Shown here: positions 54,273 through 63,552 of the stretch, in pieces
Layout: every line of letters starts with the position of its first letter
How positions within the stretch are numbered: position 1 is the first letter of the stretch
Assembly (NCBI RefSeq): GCF_023631325.1
Contig: NZ_JALQDG010000042.1
Coordinates: 1 to 64,000 of the forward strand
Reading direction: 5' to 3'
DNA: 64,000 nucleotides
Source: Caballeronia sp. INDeC2
GTDB lineage: Bacteria; Pseudomonadota; Gammaproteobacteria; Burkholderiales; Burkholderiaceae
Translations under genes and position numbers: made by a program
The notes under the pieces: model-generated
The model's input: the letters and a program-made list of their open reading frames with translations, nothing else
What the model was told of the DNA's origin: nothing
The model's database searches: none

Positions 54273-56006
54273 ATGAGAAGGATACGAGGGCTGGTTCTGG
54301 CGATATCATCAGGAGTATTGATTACCGGATGCGGCGGCGACTCCGGCTCGGATGCCCCCGGCTCGAACGGCAAGAGTGCAACCGGGCAGCCGGCGGCGCA
54401 GCAACTGGCCACGACGAAAGGCTACGCGTTATCGACGGTCATCTGGGACCGCGTTCCCATCGGCGTTTGCTGGGATATGAGCAACGCCGATCTCGCGCGG
54501 TACTCATCGGAACGTAGCTGGAGCCGCCTCGCGGTTCAGGAAACCTGGGAGCGGCATTCGGGCGTCCGGTTCACGGGATGGCGGCAATGCACGAACGATC
54601 CGAACTACTACGGCATAAGGATCACCGTCGAGGATAGCGCGACGATCGGACCGCATACCGTCGGCCTGGGCGCAATGCTGAACAACGCGCCAGGCGGAAT
54701 GTCGCTCGATTTCACCTTCAGGAACTGGAGCCCGAGTTGCCAGGGACGCGAGGAGTATTGCATTCGACGCGTCGCCGCGCATGAATTCGGCCACGCGCTG
54801 GGCTTTGCGCATGAGCAGAACCGGCCCGACACGCCTTCGACGTGTAACGAGCCTGCGCAAGGCACGTCGGGCGACACGATGATCGGCGAATGGGATCTCG
54901 CATCGATCATGAATTACTGCAATCCGAACTGGAATGGCGACGGCAAGCTGAGCGCCACCGACATCGAGATGGCGCAGAAGTACTACGGGGCTCCGCGGCT
55001 CACCGAAACCGTGTACACGTTGACGCGCGCGCAGGCCCCCGCTCGGATAACTGCGTACGACTTTGCTTCGCGTACCGCCAAGGCTTCGATCGACCTCTCG
55101 CTGACGGGCGACTACAAACAAGTCGACAAGATGTTCGCCAGCGCGGACGGCACACGGCTGCACGTGCTTCTCGAAAGAAGTCCGACGTCGATCGATCTCG
55201 CCACCATCGATACCGCAACCAACAAGGTGTTGCACGTCACGCCCATCGGTCCGTTGCTCACCACTTCCACCGGTTATAGCCTCCAGCCCGCGCCGGATGG
55301 CAAGCAGGTCTATCTGTCGAGCAAGAACATCATTAATGTGATCGACGCCGACTCAGGCGCGTTGCTCAGGAAGATGGTGCTGCCCGAAGACTACAGCCTC
55401 ATCAAGGTCGTAACCGCGAGGAATGACGATGAACATCTCTATGCGCTTGCAAATGAGCCGGGGACGAAGCTGGAAGTTCTTCGTATCGAGACGGCCAGCG
55501 CGTATATCGTGGGCGGCTATCCGGCAGGATCGGCGTCGAGCACGATGAGCGATGAATTCGCCGTCACCGATGACGCGAAAAAGGCTTATTTCGTGAGCGT
55601 TGCGTCGTTCGCCGGCGAGGGAAGTCTGACGGAAATGGATCTGGAAAGCGGCATCACGCGCGTGTTGACCGATCTGCCTGAGAAGAAGCCGAGATTCCTC
55701 ACGCCCATCGATAACCAGCAGATCCTTTTCGCCGACGACAATGGCACGGGCCCGAGTGCCGTCATCCTCTACGACGTGACGAGCAGAACGAAGACGACGT
55801 TGCTGACTTCGTCGAGTCTGGTGGGATACATGCAATACGATCCGACGACCAGGTCCGTTCTTCTCGAACGAAGCGGCATCTGGTCCGTCAATCAGATCAG
55901 GCAGCGGGCGGACGGTAAGTACCGGAACGTCGATCTCGGGCTACGGTCTTTCACGAGCGGGGAGGTATATAACGGCGTAGCGCCGTTCGTGTCGGTGACG
56001 CGTTGA
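54273..56006 (+). CDS. Secreted astacin-like zinc metalloprotease lipoprotein with a propeller-like C-terminus
   Basis: A 577-aa protein. The signal ends in lipobox LITGC (C20), so it is a lipoprotein. The protease part has the extended zinc motif HEFGHALGFAHEQNRP (H170, E171, H174, H180), with a MNY segment (SIMNYC) for the Met-turn, as in metzincins such as astacin. From about residue 260 a different, beta-rich part shows repeats such as ASADGTRLHVLLERSPTSID and APDGKQVYLSSKNIINVIDA, resembling a seven-bladed propeller of the YVTN type. The start at 54273 has GGAGAAGAG upstream. Substrate unknown. Confidence 0.85.
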   Translation: MRRIRGLVLAISSGVLITGCGGDSGSDAPGSNGKSATGQPAAQQLATTKGYALSTVIWDRVPIGVCWDMSNADLARYSSERSWSRLAVQETWERHSGVRFTGWRQCTNDPNYYGIRITVEDSATIGPHTVGLGAMLNNAPGGMSLDFTFRNWSPSCQGREEYCIRRVAAHEFGHALGFAHEQNRPDTPSTCNEPAQGTSGDTMIGEWDLASIMNYCNPNWNGDGKLSATDIEMAQKYYGAPRLTETVYTLTRAQAPARITAYDFASRTAKASIDLSLTGDYKQVDKMFASADGTRLHVLLERSPTSIDLATIDTATNKVLHVTPIGPLLTTSTGYSLQPAPDGKQVYLSSKNIINVIDADSGALLRKMVLPEDYSLIKVVTARNDDEHLYALANEPGTKLEVLRIETASAYIVGGYPAGSASSTMSDEFAVTDDAKKAYFVSVASFAGEGSLTEMDLESGITRVLTDLPEKKPRFLTPIDNQQILFADDNGTGPSAVILYDVTSRTKTTLLTSSSLVGYMQYDPTTRSVLLERSGIWSVNQIRQRADGKYRNVDLGLRSFTSGEVYNGVAPFVSVTR

Positions 56007-56192
56007 AGCGGGGCCGCTTGGCATGCTTCGACGTTCGATTCGTCCGACTTAACGACGATTCGTGCATCGACAAATGCTCACTTGACGACAGCCGAAAGTG
56101 CCGTATGATGAACCCGTATGTTGCGGCGCAGCAAAACCGTACTCGGTCATAAATACGGCCTTTTCCCTCGAATCTCGTTCAAAGGAGCATCA

Positions 56193-56681
56193 ATGATTTC
56201 TTCTTCTTTCGCAAATCAGGCCTTCTCGTTTCCGGCAGCGAACTTGCAGGTTCTCGTGAACGTCAGCAAGCGCTACGTGAGCGGACTTCAGCAGCTTGCC
56301 GAATTGAACGTGCAGACGGTAAAGGCCGTCTTCGAAGAAGGTGCCGCGGTTGCCGGAGCCGGTCCCAAAGGGAAGCCGGGCGACTTTCTGAGCTGGCAAT
56401 CCACGCTGCTCGCCGAAACGCCCGAAAAAGCGGCTGCTTATACCAGGCATTTTTTGCAGATCGTTCGTGCGACGCAAACCGACATCCTTAATGAAGTGCG
56501 TGGCCCGCTCAAGCAGTTCGGCTTTGACTTGAAGAGCGCGTCGGAATCTGTTTCGCAAGAGCCGCTCGCACTCGTGTCGAATATCGCCAAGGCATCGACC
56601 GATGTCGCCAATGCCGGCGCCGACACGATCGAGGCATCCGAGAAGGCAGTGCGGCCCGTCAAAGCCGAATCGAAGCGTTGA
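56193..56681 (+). CDS. phaP: Phasin (PHA granule-associated protein)
   Basis: A 162-aa phasin: FANQAFSFPAANLQVLVNVS, then GLQQLAELNVQTVKAVFEEG and the long amphipathic helix of the family. It coats polyhydroxyalkanoate granules. AAAGGAGCATCA precedes the ATG; an in-frame extension to 56118 lacks a ribosome binding site. A strong terminator follows. The gene after it encodes a PHB-depolymerase-like esterase, which supports a link to storage polymer. Confidence 0.9.
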   Translation: MISSSFANQAFSFPAANLQVLVNVSKRYVSGLQQLAELNVQTVKAVFEEGAAVAGAGPKGKPGDFLSWQSTLLAETPEKAAAYTRHFLQIVRATQTDILNEVRGPLKQFGFDLKSASESVSQEPLALVSNIAKASTDVANAGADTIEASEKAVRPVKAESKR

Positions 56682-56719
56682 TTCATAAAATAAGGCCTGA
56701 CGTGCCACTTTTGATTTCC

Positions 56720-56744
56720 AAAACCCGCATCACGCGGGTTTTTT
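56720..56744 (+). terminator. Rho-independent terminator after the phasin gene
   Basis: AAACCCGC, a 5-nt loop (ATCAC), GCGGGTTTTTT: an 8-bp stem followed by a T-run. It lies 40 bp after the phasin stop. Confidence 0.85.
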
Positions 56745-56772
56745 ATTCCGCTCGACCCAACGGGAAGAATCG

Positions 56773-57864
56773 ATGAATCCCTTCCATCCGTTTGCGTGGG
56801 CGCACGACTCGTTCTGGTCGTTCTTCCCTCGCGAATTCACGGGTCTCACGACGCAGTTTGTCGACAATGCCGAGACGCCCGTCGCGGGCTCCGCGACTCA
56901 GTCGAAGCCGGAGAACGAAGCGCATTCTGCCGATGAACTTTCGCGCGGCGATACGTCGATTGCGCAAGAGAGCGCTCATCGCTGGCTGAGCAAAAGCTTC
57001 GAGCATGGCAACGAGACCTATCGATACAAGGTCTATATTCCAGGCTCACACGACACTCAGCCATTACCGATGATCGTCATGCTCCATGGCGCGCAGCAGG
57101 ACTCGGACGACTTCGCGTCAGGGACGGGAATGAACATCGTCGCTGAAGAGATGGGCTTTATCGTCGTCTATCCGGAGCAGTCGGAGAGTTCGAATCCGCT
57201 AAGGTGCTGGAATTGGTTTTTGCCGGCAAATCAGACGCGCGAGTCGGGCGAAGCAGCGGCGATCGCCGCGCTCACGCGCGAGGTTGCGGCTACGTACGAT
57301 GTCGATCGCGCTCGCGTTTATGTCGCCGGTATGTCGGCGGGTGGAGCGTTGGCGGTCAATCTCGCGGTGACGCATCCGGAGCTTTACGCCGCCGCGGCGA
57401 TCCATTCGGGCCTGGCCTTCGGAGTCGCCGACGAGCAGTTGGCAGCACTCTGCGCGATGAATGACGGTAGAGGCAAGGTGCGCCTGCCCCGAACCTCGTC
57501 CGACGGACTCAAAGCGCGCGCGGTGCCCTTGATCGTCTTCCACGGCGATGCCGACGACACCGTGCATCCGCGTAACGGCGAACAGATCGTGTCGATGAGC
57601 CAGCTATTGCATGGCATCTCTGACGAGACAGTGACATGTTCCTCGACTTACACCGGACACGAAGAGGGCGGCCACGCTTATACCCGGCAAGTGTTTCATG
57701 ATCGTGACGGTGTATTGATCGGCGAGCAGTGGGTCGTGCACGGACTGGGTCATGCATGGTCGGGTGGCTATCCCGATGGCACTCATACGGACATACGCGG
57801 TCCGCGGGCGAGCAGGGAAATCGCTCGTTTCTTCGGGCAATTCGCGGGAGAGCGTAACCTGTAG
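56773..57864 (+). CDS. PHB depolymerase-family esterase
   Basis: A 363-aa alpha/beta hydrolase of the PHB depolymerase (LpqC-like) group. The oxyanion segment is IVMLHGAQQDSDDFASGTGM. The nucleophile is S188 in VAGMSAGGALA, the Asp lies in VFHGDADDTVHP and the His in GLGHAWSGG. There is no clear signal peptide, so it may act on intracellular polymer or oligomers. The N-terminal 70 residues are family-variable. GGGAAGAATCG precedes the ATG. Neighbourhood with the phasin fits PHA turnover, though general esterases share this fold. Confidence 0.88.
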   Translation: MNPFHPFAWAHDSFWSFFPREFTGLTTQFVDNAETPVAGSATQSKPENEAHSADELSRGDTSIAQESAHRWLSKSFEHGNETYRYKVYIPGSHDTQPLPMIVMLHGAQQDSDDFASGTGMNIVAEEMGFIVVYPEQSESSNPLRCWNWFLPANQTRESGEAAAIAALTREVAATYDVDRARVYVAGMSAGGALAVNLAVTHPELYAAAAIHSGLAFGVADEQLAALCAMNDGRGKVRLPRTSSDGLKARAVPLIVFHGDADDTVHPRNGEQIVSMSQLLHGISDETVTCSSTYTGHEEGGHAYTRQVFHDRDGVLIGEQWVVHGLGHAWSGGYPDGTHTDIRGPRASREIARFFGQFAGERNL

Positions 57865-57963
57865 TGTCGCGATGGAGGCATGTAGGGCATCAGTCCGTTT
57901 TGAATCGACGCCGCGTCGCTTGTGATTCCCACGATAAAAATCGTTCAGCTCGCGTACGTCGCC

Positions 57964-58189
57964 CTATACGTTCGACATGCCGGAATCGACGTATGTCGAC
58001 AGCCCGGTATCACGAGCGTCGAACCGGATGACGCGCAATCCTGTTTCGGAAAGCAATCCGCAAAACGCGTTGGACCAGACCCCGGCGCGCTGTTGCCCAT
58101 GACGAGCAACACCGGCGGGTCTTTGTTATCTCCGACTCTTCGTAGAAGAGGTCTATCCGATTGCCGCGAACTGCGCCTTCCTTGATCAC
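57964..58189 (-). pseudogene. Remnant of an alpha/beta hydrolase (RdmC-like), two frameshifts
   Basis: A GTG at 58189 with AGGAG upstream begins VIKEGAVRGNRIDLFYEE. The next segment (GDNKDPPVLLVMGNSAPG) and the third (VWSNAFCGLLSETGLRVIRF, DARDTGLSTYVDSG) are each in another frame, and a stop at 57966-57964 ends it. Together they match the N-terminal 75 or so residues of hydrolases such as aclacinomycin methylesterase. The catalytic part is missing. This is a degraded gene, not a sequencing error, because of its truncation. Confidence 0.7.
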
Positions 58190-58301
58190 GAACGACTCCT
58201 CTCTCGTCAAGACATTCAATGTTATGCGCGACTGACAGAGAAAAAGCGCTCGTGCTAACCTCGTTTCTCTTCGCATCGGACACAACAGGGATATCGACAA
58301 C

Positions 58302-59156
58302 ATGTCTCATTCTGCTCTCACCAGGGACGCCGTCGCCGTCATCACGGGCGGCGCGTCCGGTATCGGTCTGGCTGCGGCGAAGCGGTTTGCCGAGCTCGGA
58401 CTTCGTATCTGCATTGCAGATCGCGATGCAGATCGAATCGCGAATGCCGTGGAGCAAATCGCCGGGGTGAGCGCGAGCGGTGCACAGAACGTCTTCGGAT
58501 TCGAAACCGATGTCAGCGTCATCGACGATGTTCGTCGTCTGCACGCAGCTGTCGTCGATCGATTCGGCGGCACCGACGTCCTGATGAACAACGCGGGCGT
58601 TCAGCCGGGTAGCGGGGTGTTCGGTCCCATCGAAAACTGGACGCACGTGCTGGGCGTGAATCTGTGGGGCGCGATTCACGGCGCGCAGGTGTTCGTTCCC
58701 GACATGATGAAGCGCGGACGCCCGGGGCTCGTCATCAATACGGGCTCGAAGCAAGGCATCACGACGCCGCCCGGAGATCCGGCCTACAACGTTTCGAAAG
58801 CCGGTTTGAAAGCGTTGACGGAGGCGCTGCAACACGAACTCCGGAATACGGCCGGGTGCAACATCAGCGCGCATTTGCTGATCCCCGGTTTCGTGTTCAC
58901 GGAGTTGACACGCAAAGATCGGACGGAAAAACCCGCTGCGGCATGGACGCCCGAGCAGACCGTCGACTTCATGCTGGAGCGTCTGGACGCCGGCGACTTC
59001 TACATCCTCTGTCCGGATAACGACGTACCGCGCTCGCTCGACGAACGTCGTATGTTGTGGGCCATCGGGGATATCGTGGAGAACCGGCCTGCCTTGTCGC
59101 GCTGGCATCCGGATTACAAGGCGGCGTTCGAGGCGTTCATCGAACAGCCGCGATAA
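58302..59156 (+). CDS. Short-chain dehydrogenase/reductase
   Basis: A 284-aa SDR with TGGASGIG, MNNAG and the catalytic Ser/Tyr/Lys set (NTGSKQG and AYNVSKAG). The extra C-terminal 60 residues (YILCPDNDVPRSLDERRMLW) resemble those of SDRs that act on larger alcohols. The substrate is unknown. It follows the hydrolase remnant in divergent orientation and is convergent with the secreted protein at 59167. Confidence 0.9.
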   Translation: MSHSALTRDAVAVITGGASGIGLAAAKRFAELGLRICIADRDADRIANAVEQIAGVSASGAQNVFGFETDVSVIDDVRRLHAAVVDRFGGTDVLMNNAGVQPGSGVFGPIENWTHVLGVNLWGAIHGAQVFVPDMMKRGRPGLVINTGSKQGITTPPGDPAYNVSKAGLKALTEALQHELRNTAGCNISAHLLIPGFVFTELTRKDRTEKPAAAWTPEQTVDFMLERLDAGDFYILCPDNDVPRSLDERRMLWAIGDIVENRPALSRWHPDYKAAFEAFIEQPR

Positions 59157-59166
59157 ACGGAGCGTC

Positions 59167-59682
59167 TCAACGATGCGGCCAGAGGCTGCAATACTTCTGA
59201 CCATCCTCGAGGTTCGGTCCGACGCTTCCATCCGATCCAACGATCTTGAGCCAGCCGTTCGGATCGGACTTCGTGGGCGTATCGCCGCAATTGTTATGGA
59301 CCCAATGAATGCCGCCGCTGAACGGAATGCCGCATGCTTCGAGCCGGTCGCCGACCTTGATGGTGTTCAACGGAGCGGGCACGCTTTTGCTGTTCTTCTG
59401 ATAGCCCGAGGCGAAAACATTGTCGATGGCGACATCGTATGTTTTGCCGTCGGTATCGCCCTTGAGTTGCAGATGCGTGTGCGATAGCTCCACGCCGTGA
59501 CGGAACATGCCGTGCTTGAACGTCGGCGGCGACACGGCTCGACCGACGAGCAGCGTGCCGCCTGCCGCGCGGCAATCCTGCGCATCGCCGGCGCGCGCAT
59601 TTGCCGATAGTGCGGCGATCAGCAAGGCCATCGACGTACACGCGAGCTTTCGATTTCGAAGCTTATGCGCGGGTGATCTCAT
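59167..59682 (-). CDS. Hypothetical secreted protein
   Basis: A 171-aa protein with signal peptide (RKLACTSMALLIAALSANAR, cleaved near ARAGD) and four Cys in the mature part, probably two disulfides. LSHTHLQLKGDTDGKTYDVA and KVGDRLEACGIPFSGGIHWV suggest a beta-rich periplasmic domain. Its ATG lies 3 bp after the HAD stop, so both share an operon. I do not recognise a family name. Confidence 0.75.
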   Translation of the reverse strand: MRSPAHKLRNRKLACTSMALLIAALSANARAGDAQDCRAAGGTLLVGRAVSPPTFKHGMFRHGVELSHTHLQLKGDTDGKTYDVAIDNVFASGYQKNSKSVPAPLNTIKVGDRLEACGIPFSGGIHWVHNNCGDTPTKSDPNGWLKIVGSDGSVGPNLEDGQKYCSLWPHR

Positions 59683-59685
59683 GTT

Positions 59686-60333
59686 TTATTCTCTGTTGGG
59701 GTTACGCGGAACCGTGCCCTGGATCAACTTCCTTCGCCTCAATTCCTCTGCCAGCGCATCCGAACCGACGAACGTGTACGCGTGAAGCCCCGCGCCGATC
59801 GCGCCGCGCACGTTCGCATCCGAATCGTCGATGAAGAACGTCTCCGAAGCCCGCGCGCCGAGCCGTTCGAGACATCCGAGATAAGCCCGCGCCGATGGCT
59901 TCGCCGCGCCGAACGACGCAGTCGCATAGACGCGTGAGCCGAAGACCTGCGCGACCGGCGGATTCAGATAACCGATGTGATCCGAGACCAGGCGACAGTT
60001 ATTGGTCAGCACCGCGATTGCGTGGTTGCGCGCGACGCTCGCGGCCAGATCGATCGTAGCGAGGTTAGGCGTGATCGACGCGCGGCGCGAAGCGAGCCAC
60101 ATATCGCGGCTGATCGGACAGCCGAGCTGGTCGCCGAGCATGGCGAGGTAGTCGTCGTCGCCGATCTCGCCGCTATCCGCGCGAGCCTCCAGGCCAGAGC
60201 CCCAAATGGCATCGCGCACGGCTTCCGGCGGCTTGCCGCAAAGCGCCGCCAGATGATCGACGCGCACCGCGCGATCATAGTGGGAGAGGACGCCTTCCAT
60301 ATCGAACAGGACGAGCGAGATCGGCGCTGTCAT
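59686..60333 (-). CDS. HAD-superfamily hydrolase (YihX-like)
   Basis: A 215-aa HAD phosphatase. Motif I reads LFDMEGVL (D11 nucleophile; the second acidic residue is Glu, E13, as in some YihX-type members). Motif II is AVLTNN, motif III contains the Lys of GAAKPSARAY, and motif IV is FFIDDSDANV. It dephosphorylates small sugar or nucleotide phosphates, exact substrate unknown. It is divergent from the taurine transporter operon. Confidence 0.88.
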   Translation of the reverse strand: MTAPISLVLFDMEGVLSHYDRAVRVDHLAALCGKPPEAVRDAIWGSGLEARADSGEIGDDDYLAMLGDQLGCPISRDMWLASRRASITPNLATIDLAASVARNHAIAVLTNNCRLVSDHIGYLNPPVAQVFGSRVYATASFGAAKPSARAYLGCLERLGARASETFFIDDSDANVRGAIGAGLHAYTFVGSDALAEELRRRKLIQGTVPRNPNRE

Positions 60334-60552
60334 GTGGCTGCCCTCACGTGGCTGAGAAGAGATCCATCCGCCGGCATTCGTCGGATGGCGCGACTTCCCA
60401 TTCTAATGCCCTCTCGCCGCGCCCCACCGCAATGTGGACCCAACGATTGGTCCCGTCTGGCACTAACTTTCCGGATTTTTCGCTGTGGATACTCGGTCAT
60501 CGGTTCGCTGCACGCGCAGCCGTCCCGATTCTCCACTTCTCCAGGAAAGCTC

Positions 60553-61629
60553 ATGAAAACGATCCGCATTTCCGGCTTGAAATGCCTGCCCGGCAAGCTG
60601 CTTCGAACGTTCGCGCCGGCGCGCGCGCTGGCCTCGCTTGCGATCGCCGCGTGCGCATGGGGCGTCGCACAGACAGGCCACGCCGAGGACAAGGAAGTGA
60701 CGATCGCGTACCAGCAGATCGTCGATCCGTGGGTCGTCGGCATCGCCGATGGCTCGATCGCCAAGGCCACCGGCTACAAGATCAACTGGCGTCAGTTCGA
60801 ATCGGGCGCGAAGGTGGCGACGGCGATGGCGTCGGGCGACGTCAAGATCGGCGTGATCGGCTCCAGTCCGCTCGCCGCCGCCGTCAGCCAGGGCGTGGAC
60901 GCGCAGCTCTTCTGGATTCTCGACAACATCAACGAAGCCGAGGCGATGGTCGTGCGCAACGGCTCGGGCGTCGAGAAGCCGGCGGACCTGAAGGGCAAGA
61001 CCATCGGCGTACCGTTCGTCTCGACGACGCACTATCACACCATGTTTGCGCTCCAGCACTGGGGCATCGATCCGTCGTCGGTGAAGATTCTCAACATGCA
61101 GCCGAATCAGATCGCGGCGGCGTGGGAGCGCGGCGACATCGATGCCGCCTACGTATGGGATCCGGCGCTCTCGCAACTCAAGAAAAGCGGCAAGGTGCTG
61201 ATCACGTCGGGCGATCTGTCGAAGCTCGGCAAGCCGACGTTCGATGGCATCGCGGTCGATCGCGCGTGGGGCGAGGCGCACAAGGACTTCATGGCGAAGT
61301 TGGTCAAGGCGATCTCCGATCTCGATCAGCAATATCGCAACGATCCGTCGAAGTGGAGCGCGCAGTCGCAACAGGCCTCGGCGATCGCGAAGACGATCGG
61401 CGGGACGCCTTCCGACGTGCCGGGATCGCTCGCGTTGTATGGCTATCCGTCGGCGCAAGAACAGGCATCGAAACAGTGGCTCGGCGGCGGTGCATCGAGC
61501 CGCGCGGCCTTCGCGCTGAAGGACACGGCGGACTTCCTCAAGCAGCAGAAGCGGGTCAACGCGGTGCTGCCGGACTACTCGAAATACGTGACGGCCGAAT
61601 ACGTCGAGGCGGCTGAAAAGCTGAAGTGA
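60553..61629 (+). CDS. tauA: Taurine-type ABC transporter substrate-binding protein
   Basis: A 358-aa periplasmic binding protein. A rather long signal peptide ends near TGHAED. EVTIAYQQIVDPWVVGIADG, then GAKVATAMASGDVKIGVIGS and PFVSTTHYHTMFALQHWGID are close to TauA. It should bind taurine or another alkanesulfonate. CCAGGAAAGCTC precedes the ATG at 60553. It leads the operon with tauB and tauC. No TauD dioxygenase is in the window, so the use of the ligand as sulfur or carbon source is open. Confidence 0.9.
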   Translation: MKTIRISGLKCLPGKLLRTFAPARALASLAIAACAWGVAQTGHAEDKEVTIAYQQIVDPWVVGIADGSIAKATGYKINWRQFESGAKVATAMASGDVKIGVIGSSPLAAAVSQGVDAQLFWILDNINEAEAMVVRNGSGVEKPADLKGKTIGVPFVSTTHYHTMFALQHWGIDPSSVKILNMQPNQIAAAWERGDIDAAYVWDPALSQLKKSGKVLITSGDLSKLGKPTFDGIAVDRAWGEAHKDFMAKLVKAISDLDQQYRNDPSKWSAQSQQASAIAKTIGGTPSDVPGSLALYGYPSAQEQASKQWLGGGASSRAAFALKDTADFLKQQKRVNAVLPDYSKYVTAEYVEAAEKLK

Positions 61630-61685
61630 GTCCGACTGTGGGGCACGCGCCGCTTGCCCTGCCACATCCGCGTCCAGGAGGACAT

Positions 61686-62504
61686 ATGAGCTGCATGCAG
61701 GTGAAGAACGTCAGTGTGGTGTTTCCCGGACGACGCCCGGGCGAGCGCGTGCATGCGCTCGATGGCATCGATCTGACGATCAACGATGGCGAATTCGTCG
61801 TCGCGCTCGGTGCGTCGGGTTGCGGCAAGACGACGTTGCTGTCGCTGATGGCGGGCTTCATCGCGCCGTCGTCGGGCGAGATGCTGCTCGACGGCAGGCC
61901 GGTGGAAGGACCAGGCGCCGATCGCGGCGTGGTGTTTCAGAAGCATGCGTTGCTGCCGTGGCTCAACGTGCTCGACAACGCCACCTTCGGGCTGAAGCTG
62001 CAGGGCGTGCCGAAGCCGCAGCGCGAGGAGATCGCCAAACGCAACCTCGCGCTGGTCGGGCTTCAGGACTTTCACAGGCACATGATCTATCAGTTGTCGG
62101 GCGGCATGCAGCAGCGTGTGGGCATCGCCCGCGCGCTGACCTGCGATCCCGCCATGCTGCTCATGGACGAGCCGATGGCCGCGCTCGACGCACTCACGCG
62201 CGAGACCATTCAAGAGCTTCTGCTCGATGTCTGGCAGCGCACGCAGAAGATGTTTTTCTTCATCACGCACAGTGTGGAAGAGGCGCTTTTTCTGGCGAGC
62301 CGGCTGATCGTGATGTCGCCGCGACCGGGCCGCATCACGCATAGCTACGATCTCGATTTCAACCGCCGCTTTCTCGCCACCCGCGATGCGCGCGCGATCA
62401 AGTCGAGTCCCGATTTCATCGAGATGCGCGAGCGCGTGCTCGGCATCATCTACGGCGACGAGCGCGCCGCGCATCAGGCTGCCGAGGAGATTCATCATGG
62501 ATAA
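61686..62504 (+). CDS. tauB: Taurine-type ABC transporter ATP-binding protein
   Basis: A 272-aa ATPase with Walker A GASGCGKTT, Q-loop VFQKHALLPW, signature LSGGMQQR, Walker B LLMDEPMAALD and H-loop FFITHSVEEAL. CCAGGAGGACAT precedes the ATG. It overlaps the permease gene by 8 nt. Nitrate/sulfonate-type ABC ATPases look alike; TauA next door sets the assignment. Confidence 0.92.
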   Translation: MSCMQVKNVSVVFPGRRPGERVHALDGIDLTINDGEFVVALGASGCGKTTLLSLMAGFIAPSSGEMLLDGRPVEGPGADRGVVFQKHALLPWLNVLDNATFGLKLQGVPKPQREEIAKRNLALVGLQDFHRHMIYQLSGGMQQRVGIARALTCDPAMLLMDEPMAALDALTRETIQELLLDVWQRTQKMFFFITHSVEEALFLASRLIVMSPRPGRITHSYDLDFNRRFLATRDARAIKSSPDFIEMRERVLGIIYGDERAAHQAAEEIHHG

Positions 62505-63402
62505 GCGCGCATCGATGACCGTGCCCGGTCCCGCGATCGAACGGGAGATCGGCGCATCGCGGCGTCCGCCCGGCAGACCCGCGCGACAGTCGAAGAAAAA
62601 GCCGGTGAAACCGGGCGACACGTTCGGCGTGCCGGGCTACGGCAGCAGCCTCGCGATGAGCATCGCGACGGTCGCCGTGATGCTGGCCGGCTGGTTTCTG
62701 ATCACCGGCATGCATTGGGTCAAGCCGCTGTTCCTGCCGTCGCCGCAAGCGGTGTTCGCGAAGTTCATCTCGGTGGCGGGCGAAGGCTTCGCCAACTCGA
62801 CGCTCACCGAACATATCGTCGCGAGCCTGTTGCGCGTGTTCGGCGCGTTCGCGCTCGCCTGTGCGACGGCGATTCCGGTCGGCGTGATGATGGGCGTCTC
62901 GCGCCACGCGCGCGGCGTGTTCGATCCGCCGATCGAGTTCTATCGGCCGCTGCCGCCGCTCGCGTATCTGCCGCTCATCATCATCTGGTTCGGTATCGGC
63001 GAATTCTCGAAGGTCTTTCTGATCTATCTCGCGATCTTCGCGCCGCTGGCGATTGCCGCGCGCGCGGGCGTGCGCTCCGTGTCGATCGAGCAGATTCACG
63101 CGGCCTATTCGATGGGCGCGACGCGCACGCAGGTCGTCATCCACGTGATTCTCAAGTCGGCGCTGCCGGAGATCTTCACGGGGATGCGCATCGGCATCGG
63201 CGTGGGCTGGACGACGCTCGTCGCGGCGGAAATGGTTGCATCGACGCGCGGCCTCGGCTTCATGGTGCTGAACGCGGCGGAGTTCCTCGCGAGCGATGTG
63301 GTGATCATGGGGATCATCGTCATCGGTTTCTTCGCGTTGTGCTTCGATCTGCTGATGCGGTATCTGGAGAAGGCGATGGTGCCGTGGAAAGGGAGAGTGT
63401 AA
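62497..63402 (+). CDS. tauC: Taurine-type ABC transporter permease
   Basis: A 301-aa inner-membrane permease with six helices. A charged N-terminal tail of about 45 residues (PPGRPARQSKKKPVKPG) precedes the first helix. PLAYLPLIIIWFGIGEFSKV and the EAA loop (IHAAYSMGATRTQVVIHVIL) are typical of the SsuC/TauC group. GAGGAGATTCATC precedes the ATG at 62497. Confidence 0.92.
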   Translation: MDKRASMTVPGPAIEREIGASRRPPGRPARQSKKKPVKPGDTFGVPGYGSSLAMSIATVAVMLAGWFLITGMHWVKPLFLPSPQAVFAKFISVAGEGFANSTLTEHIVASLLRVFGAFALACATAIPVGVMMGVSRHARGVFDPPIEFYRPLPPLAYLPLIIIWFGIGEFSKVFLIYLAIFAPLAIAARAGVRSVSIEQIHAAYSMGATRTQVVIHVILKSALPEIFTGMRIGIGVGWTTLVAAEMVASTRGLGFMVLNAAEFLASDVVIMGIIVIGFFALCFDLLMRYLEKAMVPWKGRV

Positions 63403-63552
63403 AGGCGAACTTGCCAGCCTCTTGTCCCTGCCCGTTCCGTACAGTGAACGCGCTAGCTCGCCCCTAAGAAATGCGTTAATCTCTCAAACGAACATTAGAT
63501 CGTGAGCGCCCGAGAGACGGCGGGAACAGGGACAAAAGACGCAGGAAAAGAC

